A stretch of DNA of 64,000 nt from Terriglobia bacterium (lineage in GTDB: Bacteria; Acidobacteriota; Terriglobia; Bryobacterales; Bryobacteraceae): the NCBI GenBank assembly GCA_003175985.1, contig PSRJ01000372.1, positions 1 to 64,000 of the forward strand, written 5' to 3'. Under the pieces are notes generated by a model. That model saw only the letters and a list, made by a program, of their open reading frames with translations. It searched no databases and was not told the origin of the DNA. A program made the translations under genes and the position numbers. The stretch's first letter is position 1, and each line of letters starts with the position of its first letter. Of the stretch, positions 1-8,313 are shown piece after piece.

Positions 1-2190
1 CAATTGCTTTCCCGCCGAACCCACGTAGCCCACCGAAATCGAATCCGTCGCGCTCAATGAGTGGTCCACAGAGACGTTCCACTGCACCACGCGAGGCAGG
101 CTGAGATCGGGAAGGAATCCGAAGCTCAAAAGGCCGGAAACCCATCCAAAGCGGCCGCTGGTAAAGTAGTCAACGTTCATCGGTCCGTTATTGATCACGT
201 CGGTGGCGATGCTGAGGCTGGAATTGAAGTAGAGCCCCGCGCCTGCGCGGATGACCGTTCTGCCGCTCTTGTCGGGACGAAACGCGAACCCCAGCCGGGG
301 CGCCAGGTGCCCGTACGGCCGCGGCCAAAGCGGCCGGGTTTCCGCTTGAATCGTCTCGGTCGATGGATTCAGAAAATTGACTCCGCCCGCGGGAACCGGC
401 GCAGGACTGTATTCCCACCGCAAACCCGCGATTACGGTGACTCGGGGCGTGATCTGCCAATTATCGTGCGCCCATAACGAAAACTCGCGCACTTCCGTAA
501 GACCGTTCTGCGCCGCTCGATTCGCTACCCAGAGGCTTCCTTTGTTGGCGAGAGCGGAGAGGCTATCGGCGATCAGGCTCAAGCTGGCATTGGACTCGCG
601 GCGCACGGGCACGATGCGCCGGAAATCCGCACCCGCCCGCACAGTATGCGAAGCATGCTTCCAGGTGACCGATTGCAGAAGCTGGAACTGGCGTTGCCGG
701 CGGTCGCCTTCCCGGCCGGAAACCAGTTGCCCCACACCGCCAATGGAAAAACGCACCAGAAAATCGCAGGAAGGCACGTCGCCCCCCGGAAGAAACTGCG
801 CCGCCAGGGGCTGCAATTCGCACCCGGTAGCTCCGCTCCACGCCGAATGCGCGGAGGTAGCCGATTGATTCGCGCGAAAATCGATCACTGTTTCCGGACC
901 GAGGCGCCAATTCGCTCCCGCGGTGGCGCTCCAGGACCGGAAATCCAGCCGGTTTACCTGCGTACTACCGAACTCATTTCTCGACGGGGAATCGCTATAG
1001 CGGCCGAACAACGTCACACGGTCTGTGAGCGCATGATCCAAGCGGATGCTTCCGGCATCCAGCAGCGCTGGCCGGGAACTCCGCCCGTTCCAGGTTGCCA
1101 GGCCGCGGCCGAGCGCGGGACCGTTGGGAGCGGGAAAGAGTCCGAGGGCCGCCTGAGCCCAGGCGGGCGCGTTCGCCCTTGCCTGCGCGGTTGGCACCGG
1201 CTCCATCCATGCGAACGGCTGGCGCAGCGCCATTCTCTCGAAAGAAAGGAAAAAGAACGTGCGCCCGCGCCGCAAGGGACCACCCGCCGTAACACTCCCA
1301 TTCTCCTCACGCAAAGGTACACGCGGTTCCGCGGCGCGATTGGCAAACCAGTCATTAGCAGCCAGGCGTTCGTGGCGGAAACTGAATGCCGCGGATCCAT
1401 GAAACTCGTCCGTGCCCGACCGGCTGGCGATGGCCACGCTGGCGCCGGGCAGCCGTCCAAATTCCGAGCCGGTGCTCGAGGTCTGGATGCGAAGCTCTTC
1501 CACCGCTTCCAGCGAGATGAGGGAATCCAGACTCCCGAATGCGCTCATCACAGGCAGAGTTCCACCGGTGGTCTGCGCGGGCAACCCGCCGGCGCTAACA
1601 CCGTTATTCGCCGAGATGCCATCCACTGTGAAGTAGTTCGTATTTGCCCTTTGCCCATCGGCTACGAACTGGCCGGCATCCCCGCGTGTCGCAGAGACAA
1701 TGTTCGTGCCGGGCGCCAGTTCCAGCAGTCCGGCCACGCCCCGACCGTTCAGCGGCAAATTCTCGATTTCCTTCTGCGCCAGGCTGGTAGTGACCGAGGC
1801 ATCATCCTGGCGAAGCAACGAGGGTGTACCACCCTCCACCGTGATGGTCTCCTGCATGCTCCCCAAGGACAGGGCAAAATCGGCCCGCGCGGGCAGTTCC
1901 CGCCCGACGCCAACGTGGAAACGAATGACAGTCCGGAAACCGGTCTTTTGCACCGTCAGTTTATACGACCCGGGAGCCAGCGAGCCCACCGCGTAGCTGC
2001 CATCGGGTTGGGAGTGTGTGCTTCGCCGGAAGCCGGTTTCTTCATTGACTGCTGAGATGGCCGCTCCGGAAACGCCGGCGGCGGAGGGGTCGACTACGTG
2101 ACCGTGGAGGGAACTCGACGACTGGGCGAGCGCCCCCGCCGCGCAGATTAGACCAAAAGCAATGAGCGAAACCATTCGCCCGCGGGGCAT
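1..2190 (-). CDS. TonB-dependent receptor, Oar-like, with carboxypeptidase-regulatory domain (C-terminus missing)
   Basis: An open minus-strand frame of 730 codons runs from an ATG at 2190 to the left edge without a stop, so the C-terminus is outside the window. A Sec signal peptide ends at about residue 22 (ALAQ). Residues about 25-105 form a carboxypeptidase-regulatory-like beta-sandwich (DPSAAGVSGAAISAVN, then DGSYAVGSLAPGSYKL). A plug follows with the family motif IENLPLNGRGVAGLLELAPG, and then barrel strands with alternating polar and aromatic residues. Such Oar/SusC-like proteins sit in the outer membrane and probably import or bind oligosaccharides, peptides or similar substrates; the substrate cannot be read here. 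The start lies 10 nt after the anti-sigma stop, so it is the third gene of a sigma/anti-sigma operon and may be its main target. Confidence 0.85.
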   Translation of the reverse strand, partial: MPRGRMVSLIAFGLICAAGALAQSSSSLHGHVVDPSAAGVSGAAISAVNEETGFRRSTHSQPDGSYAVGSLAPGSYKLTVQKTGFRTVIRFHVGVGRELPARADFALSLGSMQETITVEGGTPSLLRQDDASVTTSLAQKEIENLPLNGRGVAGLLELAPGTNIVSATRGDAGQFVADGQRANTNYFTVDGISANNGVSAGGLPAQTTGGTLPVMSAFGSLDSLISLEAVEELRIQTSSTGSEFGRLPGASVAIASRSGTDEFHGSAAFSFRHERLAANDWFANRAAEPRVPLREENGSVTAGGPLRRGRTFFFLSFERMALRQPFAWMEPVPTAQARANAPAWAQAALGLFPAPNGPALGRGLATWNGRSSRPALLDAGSIRLDHALTDRVTLFGRYSDSPSRNEFGSTQVNRLDFRSWSATAGANWRLGPETVIDFRANQSATSAHSAWSGATGCELQPLAAQFLPGGDVPSCDFLVRFSIGGVGQLVSGREGDRRQRQFQLLQSVTWKHASHTVRAGADFRRIVPVRRESNASLSLIADSLSALANKGSLWVANRAAQNGLTEVREFSLWAHDNWQITPRVTVIAGLRWEYSPAPVPAGGVNFLNPSTETIQAETRPLWPRPYGHLAPRLGFAFRPDKSGRTVIRAGAGLYFNSSLSIATDVINNGPMNVDYFTSGRFGWVSGLLSFGFLPDLSLPRVVQWNVSVDHSLSATDSISVGYVGSAGKQL

Positions 2191-2200
2191 TGGCAGTTCC

Positions 2201-3460
2201 TTATTGCGTCAGAAGCCGTTCACATTGTTGCACGTCCGCCTGAAGCTGTGCCACTGCCGCGGAAAGCTGAGAAGGAATGTTGTTGGCCGGCACGTCGGCC
2301 GTGGAAGCGCCCAGCAGGGCCGCCAACAGCGTCTCACTCCGCTGCGCCGAACGGAACAATTCATCCGCCGCACCTTGCCAATCGGCAGGGTGTCCGCTTT
2401 CGGGAGCATTCTGCGGGGAACCGCCCAGGAGTTGCAGAACTGAAGAGACTGCCCCCTCAATCGCCGCGACTTCACGACCCAGCGCCTCGGCGTGTTCCCG
2501 CGCCATATTCCGCAACAGCCGCCGGTCTTCGGCCTTCAGACGGTTCTCCGCTTCGCGAGGAAATTGTTGCGCCAGCCTGCGCAGTGCATACGCGCGGGAC
2601 ATGGCGGACTCGTTCTGCTCCAGAAGTTGCGAGCTGAAGTTTTCGAATTGCGCGTGCCCGCCGAGTTGCGCCTCCAGACGGGCAGGCAACGATGATGTTC
2701 GGGAGGGGGCAGGTTCCTTGGTATCGGCGGCAGGCGGCTCGAGGGGCGCCACTTCGGGCTCGGAGAATCGGACGACCACATCGGGGAGGGCGGCCAAAGC
2801 GCCGCGAATCCTTTCCCGCAACGCGGGCGAAACTCCGGTTCCGCTAACCACAACTCCGGCGGCGTCGCGGCTTACTTCCACGGGTTCTCCCAAGTCCGCA
2901 CCTAGTTGGTGCAGGACCGCTACAACCTGCAATTCCTTGCTGGCGTCTGAGATGTCCGCTGGCTTCCCAGCCAACACCGGCAGATCGCCGCCGGCGGACG
3001 GACCCTGCCGGTCCGTCCGCACGATTGTGCTTGCGGGAGAAGCTGGATTTCGACGCAACCGTGCGTCAGGATTGGCGACGGTCTGCTGATGGGAGCGAAA
3101 GATCGTGGTGCGCAGGGTGAGGGTCGCGGCGACCAGCGACACTGCCGTGGCCGCGAGCACCGTCCATCGGAACACGGGCCGCCGCAAAAGCGGAGCCGGT
3201 TCCAGTGAGGCATCCTCCCGTTCGAACTCACGCGTGAGATCCATCCACGGGCCGGGCGGCGGTGGATATAGATCCTGGACTTCACGGCGGTACCGCACGC
3301 ACGCGCCGACGGTCTTTTGCAATTCATCGAGTTCACTGCGGCACTGCCAGCAGGCCTCCACATGCCGCCGCACACGCCGCGCCTGGCGTCCGGGCAGTTC
3401 GCCGTCGAGATACTGCAGCAGAAGTTCGGCTTCGGGATGGCGCATTTCCGGGTTACTCAT
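2201..3460 (-). CDS. Anti-sigma factor with zinc-finger domain and one membrane segment
   Basis: The 419-residue product starts with a zf-HC2-type anti-sigma domain: H33, C37 and C40 in HVEACWQC give the HxxxCxxC zinc motif. One hydrophobic segment lies at about residues 98-117. The remaining 300 residues are probably periplasmic, rich in Ala, Glu and Arg, and partly predicted coiled coil. The protein should hold the adjacent ECF sigma factor at the inner membrane until a signal arrives. Its start overlaps the end of the sigma gene by 8 nt, which implies translational coupling and matched amounts. The C-terminal sensor part resembles nothing I can name, so the signal is unknown. Confidence 0.85.
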   Translation of the reverse strand: MSNPEMRHPEAELLLQYLDGELPGRQARRVRRHVEACWQCRSELDELQKTVGACVRYRREVQDLYPPPPGPWMDLTREFEREDASLEPAPLLRRPVFRWTVLAATAVSLVAATLTLRTTIFRSHQQTVANPDARLRRNPASPASTIVRTDRQGPSAGGDLPVLAGKPADISDASKELQVVAVLHQLGADLGEPVEVSRDAAGVVVSGTGVSPALRERIRGALAALPDVVVRFSEPEVAPLEPPAADTKEPAPSRTSSLPARLEAQLGGHAQFENFSSQLLEQNESAMSRAYALRRLAQQFPREAENRLKAEDRRLLRNMAREHAEALGREVAAIEGAVSSVLQLLGGSPQNAPESGHPADWQGAADELFRSAQRSETLLAALLGASTADVPANNIPSQLSAAVAQLQADVQQCERLLTQ

Positions 3461-4037
3461 CGCGCACCTTCCGCAGCCTCTCGATGGCCCTTCGTAGGAA
3501 TTCCCCTACAGCCGACGCGCTGATCCCCAACGCTGAACCGATTTCGGGATAACGCAAACCCTCCATGCGCAGAAACAGGCACCGCCGCTGCTGCGGGGAA
3601 AGCCCTTCCACAGCACGGTGGAATCGCAAACTGCGCTCCCGCTCCGCCAGTTGCTGTTCCGGGTTAGTCCTGGAAACCATCAGGCGGCTTTCCAGATCCG
3701 GATCGAATGGGAGCTCGGAATCCTGATGGGCGCGGATCTTCAGGCCCAGGTTGTGCGCCACGCGAAAGATCCAACCCCTGGGGCTGTGGATCTTCTCACC
3801 TTTGCGCAGGGTGACATACAGCCGGAGAAACACTTCCTGCGTGGCTTCCTGCGCCTGCGGGGGATATAGGCCCAACGTGAGCAAATACCGGTAAACATCA
3901 TCGCGCGCTTCTTCGAACAGACGCACGACCAGTTCCTGAAGTCGATCTTCAGCGCGTTCGTGGCGGGCGAGGCCCACCAACTCTTCCCCGATGGAAAAAG
4001 TCGACATCCCCTCTTTTCGGAAGACCCGGCGACCCAT
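3453..4037 (-). CDS. ECF-type RNA polymerase sigma factor
   Basis: This sigma-70 family factor has region 2 at about residues 45-115 (QEATQEVFLRLYVTL, then SPRGWIFRVAHNLGL) and region 4 at about residues 140-190 (LSPQQRRCLFLRMEGL, then YPEIGSALGISASAVGEF). It is 194 residues long from the ATG at 4037. A second in-frame ATG at 4007 follows a GAGG sequence only 2 nt away and would give 184 residues, so the start is uncertain. It is co-transcribed with the anti-sigma gene and a TonB receptor gene and probably drives that operon. A large dyad (4041-4097) lies directly upstream and may hold its regulated promoter. Confidence 0.88.
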   Translation of the reverse strand: MGRRVFRKEGMSTFSIGEELVGLARHERAEDRLQELVVRLFEEARDDVYRYLLTLGLYPPQAQEATQEVFLRLYVTLRKGEKIHSPRGWIFRVAHNLGLKIRAHQDSELPFDPDLESRLMVSRTNPEQQLAERERSLRFHRAVEGLSPQQRRCLFLRMEGLRYPEIGSALGISASAVGEFLRRAIERLRKVRDE

Positions 4038-4040
4038 GTA

Positions 4041-4097
4041 TTCAACTACACCAAATGCAAATTTTTTTTGGAGCTTGCATTTTTCAGTGTAGTGGAA
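4041..4097. promoter_or_regulatory. Large imperfect dyad in a divergent intergenic region
   Basis: The outer arms TTCAACTACAC (4041-4051) and GTGTAGTGGAA (4087-4097) pair at 10 of 11 positions. The inner arms AAATGCAA (4053-4060) and TTGCATTT (4075-4082) pair perfectly. The gaps between inner and outer arms differ (1 and 4 nt). The dyad fills the space between the divergently transcribed ECF sigma gene and the glycosyltransferase gene. It could be an operator, or two mirrored copies of one promoter recognised by the sigma factor itself. The symmetry is seen; the function is inferred. Confidence 0.5.
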
Positions 4098-4126
4098 CGG
4101 CGTTTATGCGGGTCTTTGGAGTATCC

Positions 4127-5167
4127 ATGTCCGTGCCGCCGGTGTGCGTATCGATCGTGACGCATAACAGTCGCCGCTACATCCGGCGGTGTCTGGAAGC
4201 TGTACTGAGCCAGCATGAAGTACACCTGGAAGTCGTGGTGGTGGATAATGCATCCACGGATGGCACGCTCAAAGTATTGTCACCCTTTCGGCGCCGGATC
4301 CGTCTGATTCGCAGCCGCCACAACCTGGGTTTTGCCGCGGCGCAGAACCTGGCAATCCGACACTCGTCCGCACCCTGGGTGCTGGCCTTGAACCCCGACG
4401 TTCTGCTCACGCCGGGCTTTCTCCGGAGCGTCATCGAAGCAGCCGACCTGGATCCGCGGGCCGGCTCGGTGAGCGGCAAGCTCCTCTCGATTGGTCCCGG
4501 GTTCACACCACTCCCGGAGCCGCGAATCGATTCGACAGGCATCTACTTTACCCCGGCGATGCGCCACTTCGACCGCGGCTGGCACGAACTGGACGAAGGC
4601 CGCTTCCAGCGCCGCGAGTATGTGTTTGGCGCCAGCGCCGCGGCGGCGCTCTACCGCCGCGAAATGATCGAAGATATTTCGATCGATGGCGAGTTTTTCG
4701 ACCCCGATTTCTTCACGTATCGCGAAGATGCTGACGTTGCCTGGCGCGCCCAACTCATGGGGTGGCGCTGCATCTACACGCCATCGGCCGTCGCGCATCA
4801 CGTGCGGACGGTTTCACCGGAGAACCGGCGCTCGGTCTCGCCGGTCATCAACATGCATTCGGTGAAAAACAGGTTTCTGCTACGCATCAAGAACGCCACC
4901 CCAGGCCTGCTCCGGCGTTGCTGGTGGTCCATGCTCTGGCGGGATCTGGTCGTAGTCGGCGGCTGTCTGCTGGTGGAACCGGCCTCTCTGCGGGCCTTCT
5001 GGGAACTTCGGCAATGCGCCCGGCGGGCGATGGCCGCGCGGCGCATCATCATGGCCCGCCGCAGAACGCCGGACGAGACGATCGCGCAGTGGTTCGACTT
5101 CAAGGCAGTGGCCCAACCAATCACGACGATGGAAATTCCGCAGGCGGTGTTGACGCCTGTGTCATAA
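4127..5167 (+). CDS. Family 2 glycosyltransferase
   Basis: A GT-A fold begins at once with CVSIVTHNSRRYIRRCLEAV and VVVDNASTDGT, the nucleotide-sugar binding part. The DXD-equivalent is LNPDVLL, and EDADVAWRAQLMGW is the acceptor-side motif typical of rhamnosyltransferase-like GT2 proteins. The C-terminal 90 residues are basic with a short hydrophobic stretch (WRDLVVVGGCLLV), suggesting membrane association. I chose the ATG at 4127 because GGAG (4118-4121) stands 5 nt before it; the longer frame to 4055 has no such site and lies inside the dyad. It probably adds a sugar to a cell-surface polysaccharide. Its end overlaps the end of the convergent RND pump gene by 47 nt. Confidence 0.85.
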   Translation: MSVPPVCVSIVTHNSRRYIRRCLEAVLSQHEVHLEVVVVDNASTDGTLKVLSPFRRRIRLIRSRHNLGFAAAQNLAIRHSSAPWVLALNPDVLLTPGFLRSVIEAADLDPRAGSVSGKLLSIGPGFTPLPEPRIDSTGIYFTPAMRHFDRGWHELDEGRFQRREYVFGASAAAALYRREMIEDISIDGEFFDPDFFTYREDADVAWRAQLMGWRCIYTPSAVAHHVRTVSPENRRSVSPVINMHSVKNRFLLRIKNATPGLLRRCWWSMLWRDLVVVGGCLLVEPASLRAFWELRQCARRAMAARRIIMARRRTPDETIAQWFDFKAVAQPITTMEIPQAVLTPVS

Positions 5168-8100
5168 GATTCGGTTCGCCACTCTGAAACTCCGGCTGTT
5201 CCTGCGGCGGCGCTTTGGGCCCGAAACGGTAGTAGGCTGCGGGCACCACCACCATGTTCAACGCAGTCGAGGTCAGGAGCCCGAAGAAGATGACGATCGC
5301 CATAGGCGCCTGGATCTCGCTGCCGGGCTTGCCCATTCCCAAAGCGATCGGTACCAGGGCTAAGCCCGCGGCGAGCGCCGTCATCAGGATGGGCGCCACA
5401 CGCTCGGAAGCGCCTTGCATCACGGCCGCGCGCAGGTCGAAGACTTCCTCCCGGTACAGAGTTCGAATGTGCGAGATCATCATAATGCCGTTGCGCGTTG
5501 CGATGCCGAATAGCGTGATGAATCCGACGATGGAAGCCAGAGACAGCACTCCTCCGGCGAGAAATACTCCGGCGACCCCGCCAACCAAGGCCAGTGGCAG
5601 ATTCAGCATGATAATGAGCGCGTCTTTATAAGACGAAAAGGCGCTGCCCAGGATCACAAATATACAAACAATGACGCCGATCCCCAAAAGGATCAGCCGG
5701 CGGTAGGCCCTTTCGGAGCTTTCGAACTGACCGCCATACTCGATGCGGTACCCTTGCGGCAGCTTCACACTCTCGCCGATACGCCGTTGGATATCCTGCA
5801 CCGTGCCGCGCAAGTCGCGTCCCGCCACATTGCACTGCACCACAATGCGGCGCTGAACGCCTTCCCGCATGATGAAATTCGGGCTGCGGTCTTCTTGAAT
5901 GGCGGCGACGCTCGCCAACGGAATCCGCGGCCCGGCCGGGGTATCGAGCAACATTTCGCGAATGCCGGCCAGGGTATCTTCCGCATCGCCGGGACGGCGC
6001 GGATCCCCATACCGCGCTACCAAGGGAAAATTGACTTGACCTTCGACGACCCTCCCGACCTCCGTCCCCAGCAGCACCGTCTCGATCCGGCTTGCGACCT
6101 CCCCCGCGGGCAGGCCGTAACGCGCGACGCGGGCGGGTTCCGGACGGATGGTCAGCGTCGGAATGTCCGTCTGTTGTTCCATCGCGAGATCCACCACGCC
6201 GGGAACACCCGCCATAGCGGTCTGCGCCTGGCGGCCGAGAGCTCGCAGCGTGCGCAGATCGTCGCCGAAGATCTTGACGGCGATATTGGCGAGCGTGCCC
6301 GAAAGCATATGATCGATGCGGTGGGAGATCGGCTGCCCGAGACTTACGTTAGTGCCCGGCAGCAGGCTGACCTTTTCGCGGATCTCCCCGAGGACCTCGG
6401 CCTTCGTTCGTTTTCCCATCTGGAGATCGACGTCGATTTCGGCGGACTCCACGCTCTGCACGTGCTCATCGAGCTCAGCGCGGCCGGTCCGGCGGGCCGT
6501 GGAAACCACCTCCGGAACCGCCAGCAGGATCTTTTCCAGCGCGGTGCCGAGCTGGTCCGATTCCGCCAGGCTGGTGCCGGGAATGGTCACGGCGCTCACC
6601 GTGAGGCTCCCCTCGTTGAACTCCGGCAGGAACGAGCGCCCCATGCGAGAGACGGCGAAACCAGCGGCAATCAACAGCAGCACCGAGGAGCATAACACCA
6701 GCCACGGATGATCGAGCGAGAAAAAAAGCGAAGGGCGATAAATGCGTTTAAGAATCCGGATCAGCCACGGTTCGCGGCCTCTGAGAATCGATTTCGCCTT
6801 GGGCAGTAAGAGAGAACACAGCGCGGGAGTCACCGTAAGCGCAACCACCAAAGATGCCGTGAGCGCCACAATGTAGGCGAAGCCAAGCGGCCACAACAGC
6901 CGGCCTTCCACGCTTTCGAGCGCGAATAGCGGTAGGAATACCAGGATCACGATAACGGTGGCAAAGACCACCGAACCGCGTATTTCGCGGCTGGCCCGAT
7001 ACACCACTTCCAGCGGACTCCGCCGTTCGGAATCCGGCAGCCCGCTATTTTCCCGGAGCCGCCGTACGACATTTTCGACATCGATGATGGCATCATCCAC
7101 GAGTTCGCCGATTGCAATCGCCAGCCCGCCGAGACTCATCGTGTTGAGCGTGAACCCGAGGTAGCGCATGCCCAGAACCGCTGCCATGAGTGAGATTGGC
7201 AGCGCGATGAGCGTGATCACCGAAGCGCGCAGGTTAGCCAGAAACACAAGCACCACGAGGACAACCAGGAGGGAACCGTCCCGCAGGGCGGCTGCCAGGT
7301 TGTCGAGCGAGCGTTGGATGAAATCGGCTTGGCGGAAGACGTGCCGGTCGATGGTCATGCCCGGCGGCAGCGTGCGCTGGATATCGTCGAGCGTCGCGTC
7401 CAACTGGCGCGTGAGGGCCAGCGTGTTGGCTCCGGGCTGCTTCTGAATCCCCAGGATCACGGCAGGCGAGCCCTTGTGCGACCCCGAGCCGCGCTTCAGC
7501 GCCTCGCCGATCTGGACGCGCGCCACATTGCTCACGAGGATGGGCCGGGCGCCGCGCGACTCCACCACAATGTTGCCGATTTCGTCCTCGTTCGAAACGC
7601 GTCCGAGACCCTGAATGAGATACTCCTGGCCTCCGGTCACGCGGAAACCCGCCGACGAATTGCGGTTGGCGCGGCGCAGCGCGTCCTCCACCTGGCCCAG
7701 CGTCACATTGTGTTCCCGCAACTCGATCGGATCGACCAGCACCTGGTATTGCTTTTGACCGCCGCCCGTCGCGATTACTTGCGAAACGCCGGGAATCGCC
7801 AGCAGACGGCGCCGCAGCACGGTCTCGGCAACTGTGCGTACGTCGAGAGGCGAATGCCGCTCGGATTCCAGAGACACGAACATGATCTCGCCCATGATGG
7901 AGGAGACCGGCGCCAAGAAAGGCGCTTCGACTTCCGGCGGCAGGCTCGAACCGGCCAGAGCCAGCTTTTCCGTCACGATCTGCCGCGCCCGCTGGATGTC
8001 CTGTCCCCAATCGAACTCAACCCAGACCACGGCCAAGCCGACTGCGGTGGCGGACCGCACACGGCGCACCCCCGCAGCGCCGTTCAGTGCCGCTTCGATG

Positions 8101-8303
8101 GGAAAAGTGACGAGCGATTCCATCTCCGTAGGAACCATCCCATGGCCTTCCACCAGGATGGTAACCGTGGGTGCGCTGAGATCCGGGAGGACGTCCAGCG
8201 GCATGTCGCGCAACACGTAGCCGCCCCAGCCGAGAAAGGCCGCGGCCAACGTGATCACCAGAATTCGGTACCGCAGCGACCAGCCAATGACTCTATCGAT
8301 CAT
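5121..8303 (-). CDS. Heavy-metal efflux RND transporter, CusA/CzcA family
   Basis: The 1060-residue protein has full RND length with twelve expected membrane segments in two halves. The N-terminus (DMPLDVLPDLSAPTVTI) is typical of the HME branch. The segment-4 motif GLAIAIGELVDDAIIDVEN resembles CusA (AIAIG..VDAAIV..EN) more than CzcA, which hints at a monovalent or less specific metal substrate, though this is inference. It should sit in the inner membrane and form a tripartite pump with the adaptor and TolC-like protein encoded just upstream (10-nt gap to the adaptor). The C-terminal 30 residues, rich in Pro and Gln, overlap the opposite glycosyltransferase gene. Confidence 0.93.
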   Translation of the reverse strand: MIDRVIGWSLRYRILVITLAAAFLGWGGYVLRDMPLDVLPDLSAPTVTILVEGHGMVPTEMESLVTFPIEAALNGAAGVRRVRSATAVGLAVVWVEFDWGQDIQRARQIVTEKLALAGSSLPPEVEAPFLAPVSSIMGEIMFVSLESERHSPLDVRTVAETVLRRRLLAIPGVSQVIATGGGQKQYQVLVDPIELREHNVTLGQVEDALRRANRNSSAGFRVTGGQEYLIQGLGRVSNEDEIGNIVVESRGARPILVSNVARVQIGEALKRGSGSHKGSPAVILGIQKQPGANTLALTRQLDATLDDIQRTLPPGMTIDRHVFRQADFIQRSLDNLAAALRDGSLLVVLVVLVFLANLRASVITLIALPISLMAAVLGMRYLGFTLNTMSLGGLAIAIGELVDDAIIDVENVVRRLRENSGLPDSERRSPLEVVYRASREIRGSVVFATVIVILVFLPLFALESVEGRLLWPLGFAYIVALTASLVVALTVTPALCSLLLPKAKSILRGREPWLIRILKRIYRPSLFFSLDHPWLVLCSSVLLLIAAGFAVSRMGRSFLPEFNEGSLTVSAVTIPGTSLAESDQLGTALEKILLAVPEVVSTARRTGRAELDEHVQSVESAEIDVDLQMGKRTKAEVLGEIREKVSLLPGTNVSLGQPISHRIDHMLSGTLANIAVKIFGDDLRTLRALGRQAQTAMAGVPGVVDLAMEQQTDIPTLTIRPEPARVARYGLPAGEVASRIETVLLGTEVGRVVEGQVNFPLVARYGDPRRPGDAEDTLAGIREMLLDTPAGPRIPLASVAAIQEDRSPNFIMREGVQRRIVVQCNVAGRDLRGTVQDIQRRIGESVKLPQGYRIEYGGQFESSERAYRRLILLGIGVIVCIFVILGSAFSSYKDALIIMLNLPLALVGGVAGVFLAGGVLSLASIVGFITLFGIATRNGIMMISHIRTLYREEVFDLRAAVMQGASERVAPILMTALAAGLALVPIALGMGKPGSEIQAPMAIVIFFGLLTSTALNMVVVPAAYYRFGPKAPPQEQPEFQSGEPNLMTQASTPPAEFPSS

Positions 8304-8313
8304 GATCGTTCCC

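Noticed and set aside
646-2055. 469-codon plus-strand frame
   Set aside because: It is antisense to a TonB receptor frame with clear domains; its residues are Arg/Gly/Ala rich with no motif.
5754-6695. 313-codon plus-strand frame
   Set aside because: It is antisense to the same RND pump gene with no motif.
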